This document shows, one piece after another, positions 14,625 through 19,681 of a stretch of DNA of 19,681 nucleotides (position 1 is its first letter; every line of letters starts with the position of its first letter). Made by a program: the position numbers and the translations under genes. The DNA is from Hadesarchaea archaeon DG-33 (GTDB lineage Archaea > Hadarchaeota > Hadarchaeia > Hadarchaeales > Hadarchaeaceae), in assembly GCA_001515185.1 (NCBI GenBank), contig LQHI01000010.1:1000-20680 (forward strand). Reading direction: 5' to 3'. The notes below the pieces were generated by a model, which searched no databases, was not told the DNA's origin, and saw only the letters and a program-made list of their open reading frames with translations.

Positions 14625-15479
14625 TTATCCCTCAATGAGCGCGTTCAGCAGCGCGAGCGTTGCCACAAGCGCTTCCTCCGTTCGAACGGTGGCGGCCCCT
14701 TGGCTCGGGATCGTGTTGATTACGACGTCGAAGAGTTTGCCCGCATCGACGCCTTGGCGCTCGCAGATTTCGAAGAGGCCCGCGTAGGAGCCCCCGAAAG
14801 CCACCGCCACGCTGCGAGGATTGCTACTCCTTATCGCTTGCACGGCTTCATATAAATTTTGTCCGTACCGCGACGTTCCTATCGTATAGTCTGCTTTCAG
14901 AACTTTTAAGGCCTCTGCGAGGGTTTTCGCCCGTAGAACTTCGTAGCCCCAATATTCACCGACTTCGCTCCGGGGTACCCGCTCGATTGCGCGTTTGTCC
15001 TCACCCAAACCTTCGCCGAGTCTAACCGTTACCCGCTGACCAATACTGAGTTTTTCACTTGTGAGGCCACGCTCACGTATCCCGAGTTCAAGCAGGCCCC
15101 CAGTTTTGCCCACATCTATAACGACGGCTTCACGATAATTGCCAGCGGCGGTCTTTTCATCTGCGAGCGGGTGGGAGGGTATACGCAGCGGCGGTAGCAA
15201 ACCAGCGTAGCGAAGCTCTCGCTCACGTGGAAATAGGAGTTTGCGCAGATATTGCGGCGTTTCCATATAATGCAAAAGTGTTGAGATAATCTTGGCCTCG
15301 TAAGCTTGATTTTTAACGTGGGAGTCATCATCGTTATAAATACAAACCTTACCAACACGAAAAATCGCCAGCGCACGCCCGATTGAACCAATCTTGAGGG
15401 TTTTCTGTCGAATGTCAGGTGCATCAGCAACGAGCGAGGATGGCAGCAGCACAAAAAAAGATGTGGATTTTCTGAACAT
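14625..15479 (-). CDS. SPOUT-class RNA methyltransferase of the DUF171 / SPOUT1 (C9orf114) family
   Basis: The 284-residue protein fits the SPOUT fold with an inserted OB-like domain (about residues 95-165) seen in this family; the Methanothermobacter protein MTH1 is the structural example I recall. The C-terminal knot shows VAVAFGGSYAGLFEI (about 224-238) and INTIPSQGAATVRTEEALVATLALLN (about 254-279), the cofactor-binding segments. The family is annotated as putative RNA uridine-N3 methyltransferase. An rRNA target is likely from context but not shown. In many archaea it stands just upstream of uL3, as here, with one base between the genes. The start ATG has AGGCG five bases upstream and lies six bases after the rtcB stop. 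The FGGSYAG segment differs from the more common FGSPxxG. Confidence 0.87.
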   Translation of the reverse strand: MFRKSTSFFVLLPSSLVADAPDIRQKTLKIGSIGRALAIFRVGKVCIYNDDDSHVKNQAYEAKIISTLLHYMETPQYLRKLLFPRERELRYAGLLPPLRIPSHPLADEKTAAGNYREAVVIDVGKTGGLLELGIRERGLTSEKLSIGQRVTVRLGEGLGEDKRAIERVPRSEVGEYWGYEVLRAKTLAEALKVLKADYTIGTSRYGQNLYEAVQAIRSSNPRSVAVAFGGSYAGLFEICERQGVDAGKLFDVVINTIPSQGAATVRTEEALVATLALLNALIEG

Positions 15480-15485
15480 AATCGC

Positions 15486-16940
15486 CTAACCCTTTGCAAC
15501 TCCCATAGGTTTCAAGCGGGCGACCATTCGAGCGATTCCCGCCCTATGGGACACCTCACAGACCTTATGGATATCTTTGTAGCTTCTTGGCGCCTCCTCC
15601 GCGATTACAGAAACCTTGGCCGCTCGCACTATGATGCCCTTCGACTCGAGCTCTTTCTTCACATTTTCACCTCGGAACTGCTTGAGCGCCGCCGTGCGGC
15701 TCATGTGACGCCCTGCGCCGTGGGCGGTCGAGGCAAACGTCTCCTGCATCGCCTGCTCGGTGCCCACAAGCACGTAGGAGGCAGTGCCCATGTCCCCCGG
15801 GATAAGCACCGGTTGCCCAACGCTACGGTACAGGGCGGGCACACTGGGGTGTCCGGGGGGAAATGCTCTTGTAGCACCTTTCCGATGTACACAAACTTTC
15901 TTGCGCCCTCCGTCAATTTGGTGCTCCTCAAATTTAGCGATGTTATGTGCAAGCCCGTAAACGAGATGGAGACCCAATTTTTCCACGTCCTGCCCAAAGA
16001 CTTGCTCGAACGATTGTCTCACCCAATGTGTAATCATCTGTCTATTTGTGAAGCCATAGTTTGCAGCGCACGCCATCGCTGCGAGATATGCCTGCCCCTC
16101 AGGCGAATTTATCGGCACATTAACAAGCTCTCTATCTGGGAGAGTTATGCCATATTTTTTAACGACATGTTCCATAGCTCTTAAATAATCCGAGCAGACC
16201 TGATGGCCCAGACCTCTCGATCCGGTGTGAATCATAACCGTGACTTGTCCCTCGTGAGTTATCCCAAAAGAGGAAGCGACTTCCTGGTCAAAAATTTTAT
16301 CGACCACTTGAATCTCCAAGAAATGATTACCACTTCCAAGGCTGCCAAGCTGGGGGCGGCCACGCTCTTTTGCACGCTGACTCACTCTACTCGCATCAGC
16401 ACCGGCAAGGCACCCTCCCTCTTCAAGTCTTTCCATGTCCTCTTTCCAGCCAAAACCGTTCTCGACAGCCCACCTTACGCCGTTCTCAAGAACTTCATCA
16501 AGCTGGGGATAGGTAAGCCTGACCTTTCCCTTGCTACCCAGTCCTGAGGGCACGTTTCGGAAGAACGCGTCTACGAGTTCGCGGAGTTTCGGCTCGATGT
16601 CTTTTTTGTCAAAATTGGTCTGCAACAACCGCACTCCACAGTTGATGTCGTATCCCACACCGCCGGGGCTAATGACGCCCATCTCAGCGTCGGTAGCCGC
16701 GACTCCACCTATCGGAAATCCGTATCCTTGATGGCCATCGGGGAGCGTTATCGAGTATTTGTAGATGCCCTGCAGGAACGATACATTCACGGCTTGCTCC
16801 AGCGTCAGGTCCCTGCGCATTTCATTTAGCAGCTCGGCGTCAGCGTATATCCGAACTGGAACTCGCATCCCAGGCTTGTAGTCCTTAGGGATCTCCCACC
16901 GCACATCGTCGATTTGCTTAATCTTATCTGTCCACACCAT
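15486..16940 (-). CDS. rtcB: tRNA-splicing RNA ligase RtcB
   Basis: The 484-residue protein is a complete RtcB. It joins 2',3'-cyclic phosphate (3'-phosphate) ends to 5'-OH ends in a GTP- and manganese-dependent reaction, and is the ligase for intron-containing tRNAs in archaea. Catalytic features are visible: GYDINCGVR with Asp98 and Cys101, GNHF with His206, HTGSRGLGH with His238, AHN with His332, and the guanylated histidine in HGAGRHMSR (His407). No intein interrupts it. The ATG at 16940 has AGGTG five bases upstream. It follows archease by 68 bases and precedes the methyltransferase by six bases, so it is probably transcribed into the ribosomal operon. Confidence 0.97.
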   Translation of the reverse strand: MVWTDKIKQIDDVRWEIPKDYKPGMRVPVRIYADAELLNEMRRDLTLEQAVNVSFLQGIYKYSITLPDGHQGYGFPIGGVAATDAEMGVISPGGVGYDINCGVRLLQTNFDKKDIEPKLRELVDAFFRNVPSGLGSKGKVRLTYPQLDEVLENGVRWAVENGFGWKEDMERLEEGGCLAGADASRVSQRAKERGRPQLGSLGSGNHFLEIQVVDKIFDQEVASSFGITHEGQVTVMIHTGSRGLGHQVCSDYLRAMEHVVKKYGITLPDRELVNVPINSPEGQAYLAAMACAANYGFTNRQMITHWVRQSFEQVFGQDVEKLGLHLVYGLAHNIAKFEEHQIDGGRKKVCVHRKGATRAFPPGHPSVPALYRSVGQPVLIPGDMGTASYVLVGTEQAMQETFASTAHGAGRHMSRTAALKQFRGENVKKELESKGIIVRAAKVSVIAEEAPRSYKDIHKVCEVSHRAGIARMVARLKPMGVAKG

Positions 16941-17002
16941 TTTTGCACCTTAAACTAACAGGTGCTTGCAGCGTTAATTACTCTTTGGTTTGAAAAGCGT
17001 GT

Positions 17003-17016
17003 AATTTTTTAAATAT
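17003..17016 (-). promoter_or_regulatory. Candidate TATA-like element upstream of rtcB
   Basis: The minus strand reads TATTTAAAAAATTA across the archease stop codon. A start 25 bases downstream would leave a leader of about 40 bases before the rtcB ATG. The element overlaps coding sequence and the archease and rtcB genes could equally be one transcript, so the call is weak. Confidence 0.25.
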
Positions 17017-17443
17017 CTACGACCGCTTGCACCGAGCAACGTTCAGGTTCGCACTTGATTTCCATCATGTGGTAGGTCATCGCCTTGACTGCGGTTCTCT
17101 CGGGGTGCTTAGTCGGGTCGAACGGTTCTCCCCAAGCTCGAGCAATGAGCTTGAAGCCGTCATTGACCCCAGAAATCGTCACCCTGAACTTTGACATCAC
17201 TAAGTTTTGGGTGTCGTGAAAGTAGAGCAGTCTCTCTAACCAATCATAAAGCAGAGCCCCCTCGTCCTCAGCCTCCAGCTCGACCTTGACCTCCTCGCGC
17301 GGCTCGACCTTGCTTGTGTCGACCATCACCTCGAAGAAAGCAAGCGCCGCGTTCTCGAAGGCCTCAGCTATGTCGCGACCGTAGGCGCGAAAGCCGATGT
17401 CCGACGGGTGTTCGACCCACTCGAAGCGCTTCATGGTTATCAT
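17009..17443 (-). CDS. Archease, activator of RtcB
   Basis: The 144-residue protein begins MITMKRFEWVEHPSDIGFRAYGRD and contains the archease landmarks. These are the metal-site aspartate in HPSDIGF (Asp15), the VDTSKV segment (Asp42), LYDWLERLLYFHD (about 66-77), VKAMTYHMM (about 119-127) and a terminal VVDI with Asp143. Archease speeds guanylation of the RtcB active site and allows multiple turnover. Its position directly upstream of rtcB is a common pairing. ATG 17443 has no clear ribosome binding site and a TATA-like element about 24 bases upstream, so it may be translated from a leaderless message; ATG 17434 is the alternative. Confidence 0.94.
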   Translation of the reverse strand: MITMKRFEWVEHPSDIGFRAYGRDIAEAFENAALAFFEVMVDTSKVEPREEVKVELEAEDEGALLYDWLERLLYFHDTQNLVMSKFRVTISGVNDGFKLIARAWGEPFDPTKHPERTAVKAMTYHMMEIKCEPERCSVQAVVDI

Positions 17444-17461
17444 TTAATTCTAGGATGATTT

Positions 17462-17471
17462 GGGATAAATC
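17462..17471 (-). promoter_or_regulatory. Candidate TATA box of the archease-rtcB unit
   Basis: The minus strand reads AGATTTATCC, centred about 24 bases upstream of the archease ATG at 17443. That distance is the usual spacing of TATA box to transcription start in archaea and would give a leaderless message. The match to the TATA consensus is moderate. Confidence 0.35.
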
Positions 17472-17556
17472 TAACCGAGGCGCTGAACGGGCACCCTAAC
17501 AGGTTCTAGAGGATGAGGATTTCCACGCTCATTTTGCCACCTCGACATTAGGCGGA

Positions 17557-17571
17557 TTTATATTTAATATT
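17557..17571 (+). promoter_or_regulatory. Candidate TATA box of the ABC transporter operon
   Basis: The plus strand reads TTTATATTTAATATT, the most A/T-rich stretch of the 180-base divergent intergenic region (17444-17623). A start about 25 bases downstream, near 17585, would leave a leader of roughly 35 bases before the ATG at 17624. The ribosome binding region before that ATG (GGATGTGAT) is only a partial match. The rest of the intergenic region holds nothing else I can name. Confidence 0.45.
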
Positions 17572-17623
17572 AGAATTTAAGACGAGAAGCAATATACGGG
17601 TAAAAGAAGGATGGGGATGTGAT

Positions 17624-18475
17624 ATGATAAAAGTAGAAAATCTCGAGTTCACATATCCAAAATCAAAAAAGGAAGCATTAAACGGAATTTCTTTCCAAAT
17701 AAAGGAAGGAGAAATCTTTGGGTTCTTAGGACCAAATGGTGCAGGGAAGACCACCACACAAAAGGTAATCATAGGACTACTCAAAGGATACGGTGGAAAT
17801 GTTGAATTACTAGGTAAAGACCTTCAAAACTGGAGGTCAGACTTATATGAGAGAATCGGTATCTGCTTCGAATTCCCCAATCATTATCAGAAACTCACCG
17901 CCTTGGAGAACCTAGAACTGTTTGCTTCCTTTTACAGTAGGAAAACCGTTAATCCTCAGGAACTGCTGAAAATGGTAGACCTAGACCAGGACGCCAATCA
18001 GAGAGTAGGCTCATTTTCCAAGGGTATGAAAATGAAACTAAATTTCATACGGGCATTGCTCAACAACCCTCAGATACTGTTTCTAGATGAACCCACCACT
18101 GGTCTTGACCCAGTCAGCTCCAGACAGGTTAAAAACATCATCCTGAAAAAGAAGAAGGAGGGCAAATCAATCTTTCTTACAACACATAATATGACTGTTG
18201 CTGACGAGCTTTGTGACAAGGTAGGATTCATAATAGATGGCAAATTAAACCTGATTGCAAGCCCCAAGGAACTTAAGATAAAACATGGCAAAAAACTCGT
18301 CAGAGTGGAATATCTCAAAGGCGATAAACTCATACGAGACAAGTTCCAACTGGCAAATCTTGGTACGAACAGCAAGTTCATAAAACTGCTAAAAGGAGGG
18401 CAAGTTCAGACCATCCACACCGCTGATGCAACTCTAGAAGAGGTATTCATCAAGGTTACTGGAAGGCAGCTGTAA
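17624..18475 (+). CDS. ABC transporter ATP-binding protein (CcmA-type, ABC-2 exporter)
   Basis: The 283-residue protein has all elements of an ABC ATPase: Walker A GPNGAGKTT (37-45), signature SFSKGMKMK (130-138, a degenerate LSGGQ), Walker B ILFLDEPTTGLD (151-162) and the H-loop histidine in LTTHNM (188). Where the Q-loop glutamine is expected, the segment IGICFEFPNHYQKLTALENL has Glu83. I recall this FEFPN form from a subgroup of ABC-2 ATPases, so it need not mean loss of function. It would drive the two membrane proteins encoded downstream. The substrate cannot be told from sequence. Codon use is much richer in A/T than in the ribosomal genes to the left. Confidence 0.92.
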   Translation: MIKVENLEFTYPKSKKEALNGISFQIKEGEIFGFLGPNGAGKTTTQKVIIGLLKGYGGNVELLGKDLQNWRSDLYERIGICFEFPNHYQKLTALENLELFASFYSRKTVNPQELLKMVDLDQDANQRVGSFSKGMKMKLNFIRALLNNPQILFLDEPTTGLDPVSSRQVKNIILKKKKEGKSIFLTTHNMTVADELCDKVGFIIDGKLNLIASPKELKIKHGKKLVRVEYLKGDKLIRDKFQLANLGTNSKFIKLLKGGQVQTIHTADATLEEVFIKVTGRQL

Positions 18476-19176
18476 TGACGCAACTTAAGACAATGGTCAA
18501 ATGGGAGTTCATCCTGCAATCAAGGTACAAGATAATCCACCTCTCGATAGCAAGCGTTGTCCTATACTTCCTTGCCCTTGAGACAATACCATTCATAAAC
18601 ACGGAATACTTTCGTACAGTGTTTTTGTTTTTAGATCCAGCACTAATTGGTATCATGTTCGTTGGAGCGCTGGTGCTATTTGAAAAAACTGAAAACACAC
18701 TCCAAGCACTCACCGTCACACCAATGGAGACACGAAACTATTTTCTTGCTAAAATAATATCACTAACTGCGCTTTCGATCATAGCAGCTTTGCTGTTTTT
18801 ATTCCTTGCTCATGGATTCGCGTTCAACTATCTTTACATGTTCCTTGGGATAATTCTCACATCCGTGTTTCTCATACTGCTTGGTTTCATCTTAGTATCA
18901 AGATGCAGTAGTCTAAACGAATATTTACTCACGATGGTGTTTTCATTTCTAATATTATTTATTCCTCCAATGCTGCACGTATCTGGATTGTATGAAAACG
19001 TTATATTCTACCTATGGCCTTCACAAGCATCCTTTTTCCTACTCAAAGGTGTGTTCAGCGAAGTCGCCTTATGGGAAACAACATATTCAGTTGTTTACTT
19101 GACCTTATGGACAACTTTATGCTATTATCTTGCAAAAAAAGCATTCTATAAACATGTAATAATGGGAGGAAAGTAA
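18475..19176 (+). CDS. ABC-2 type transporter permease
   Basis: This 233-residue membrane protein has about six hydrophobic segments (roughly residues 17-36, 50-69, 94-113, 117-141, 148-170 and 205-223). The cytoplasmic stretch FEKTENTLQALTVTPM after the second helix is typical of ABC-2 permeases, which export drugs, lipids or peptides. Its ATG shares one base with the stop of the ATPase gene (TAATG), so the two are translated together. No substrate can be assigned. Confidence 0.82.
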   Translation: MTQLKTMVKWEFILQSRYKIIHLSIASVVLYFLALETIPFINTEYFRTVFLFLDPALIGIMFVGALVLFEKTENTLQALTVTPMETRNYFLAKIISLTALSIIAALLFLFLAHGFAFNYLYMFLGIILTSVFLILLGFILVSRCSSLNEYLLTMVFSFLILFIPPMLHVSGLYENVIFYLWPSQASFFLLKGVFSEVALWETTYSVVYLTLWTTLCYYLAKKAFYKHVIMGGK

Positions 19177-19177
19177 A

Positions 19178-19681
19178 ATGGCATACATCGGCAAACTACT
19201 CGTAAACGATTTAAAAAATATCTTAAGAGACAAATTTTATGTTTATGCCTTTGTTGCATATCCAATAGTCTTCGTTGTGATGACTAGGTTCGTCATCCCA
19301 TGGATTTCAGAGAATGTGTACTACCTTGAGCCATTCTACCCTATGTTGTTCATGATGATGGCTATTATGATACCTATGGTTTTTGGTTTCATCACTGCGT
19401 TCCTCATCATGGATGAGCGCGATGAAAACCTGCTAACGGTGTTACGTGTCATGCCTATTTCAAGGAGCGCCTACCTCATCTACAGAATGTTATTAATGAC
19501 GTTGTTCTCGTTTATCTATGTCGCCATGTTTCCGGCACTAACCGGCCTTGTGGAAGTTCCATTTCTTTTGTATCTGCCGGTTGCGGTCCTGTTTGCCGTG
19601 TTCACGCCGGTGATAGCGTTGATAATAAACGTACTTGCAAGTAACAAAGTACAAGGTTTCGCCGTGATGAAAACGCTTGGA
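19178..19681 (+). CDS. Second ABC-2 type permease, cut by the window edge
   Basis: An open frame starts with ATG at 19178, one base after the previous stop, with GGGAGGA eight bases upstream, and runs 168 codons to the window end. It begins MAYIGKLLVNDLKNILRDKF and has hydrophobic segments near residues 22-40, 57-78, 103-122 and 127-150. The segment MDERDENLLTVLRVMPIS matches the corresponding FEKTENTLQALTVTPM of the neighbour, so the two are likely partners in a heterodimeric ABC-2 channel. The C-terminus is missing because of the window edge, not a mutation. Confidence 0.8.
   Translation, partial: MAYIGKLLVNDLKNILRDKFYVYAFVAYPIVFVVMTRFVIPWISENVYYLEPFYPMLFMMMAIMIPMVFGFITAFLIMDERDENLLTVLRVMPISRSAYLIYRMLLMTLFSFIYVAMFPALTGLVEVPFLLYLPVAVLFAVFTPVIALIINVLASNKVQGFAVMKTLG

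Noticed and set aside
15546..16184. A 212-codon plus-strand frame antisense to rtcB
   Set aside because: It is contained in a complete RtcB with all catalytic residues and shows no domain of its own.
17471..17548. A 25-codon minus-strand frame upstream of archease (MSRWQNERGN and onward)
   Set aside because: It has no ribosome binding site, matches no family I know, and lies in the promoter region; a chance frame is more likely.
17548..17784. Minus-strand frame antisense to the start of the ABC ATPase
   Set aside because: It covers the P-loop coding region and the promoter and has no recognisable protein features.
1..19681. CRISPR array, tRNA, rRNA or transposase
   Set aside because: I saw no repeat-spacer pattern, no cloverleaf candidates and no transposase motifs; the space is almost filled by the listed genes.
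17444..19681. A defence or antimicrobial peptide island linked to the ABC genes
   Set aside because: No peptide precursor, toxin, nuclease or regulator gene is present within the window; an ATPase with ABC-2 permeases alone does not support it.

Overview
The window reads as archaeal chromosome. Nearly all of it (1 to about 17,440) lies on the minus strand and holds one ribosomal-protein supercluster. It combines the S10 and spc sets with the archaeal/eukaryotic-type proteins eS4, eL32, eL19 and eL34, plus aIF1 (SUI1), RNase P protein 1, SecY, an archaeal adenylate kinase and a DUF106/EMC3-like membrane protein. The order uL29, aIF1, Rnp1, uS17 and the run SecY, Adk, DUF106, eL34 are typical of Euryarchaeota in the broad sense. 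I cannot assign a lineage below that without a search. Ribosome binding sites are strong (GGAGGT and GGTGA types), and GTG starts are frequent.

Layout in transcription order, from right to left: archease (17443-17009); RtcB RNA ligase (16940-15486); a SPOUT methyltransferase of the DUF171 family (15479-14625); uL3, uL4, uL23, uL2, uS19, uL22, uS3, uL29, aIF1, Rnp1, uS17, uL14, uL24, eS4, uL5, uS14 and uS8 (14623-6607); a 139-bp gap with a candidate internal promoter; uL6, eL32, eL19, uL18, uS5, uL30, uL15, SecY, adenylate kinase, DUF106 protein and the start of eL34, which runs off the left edge (6467-1). Most junctions overlap or are separated by a few bases, which implies translational coupling. 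The 48-residue uS14 gene fills the space between uL5 and uS8.

To the right of a 180-bp divergent intergenic region lies an unrelated plus-strand operon, 17624 to the window end. It holds an ABC ATPase and two ABC-2 type permeases, the second cut by the edge. This part is visibly richer in A+T and uses ATA and AGA codons more than the ribosomal block, so it may be acquired, or simply not under the codon selection of the ribosomal genes.

Functionally the left block couples ribosome synthesis with RNA processing (RtcB with its activator archease, RNase P protein, an RNA methyltransferase) and with membrane protein insertion (SecY with an EMC3/YidC-like factor). I found no convincing undescribed multi-gene system. 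The points most worth checking are the repeated 23-base gene overlaps that begin with GTG, the apparent CTG start of aIF1 that restores its zinc-binding N-terminus, and the close linkage of the RNA repair genes to uL3. I saw no tRNA, rRNA, CRISPR array or insertion sequence.
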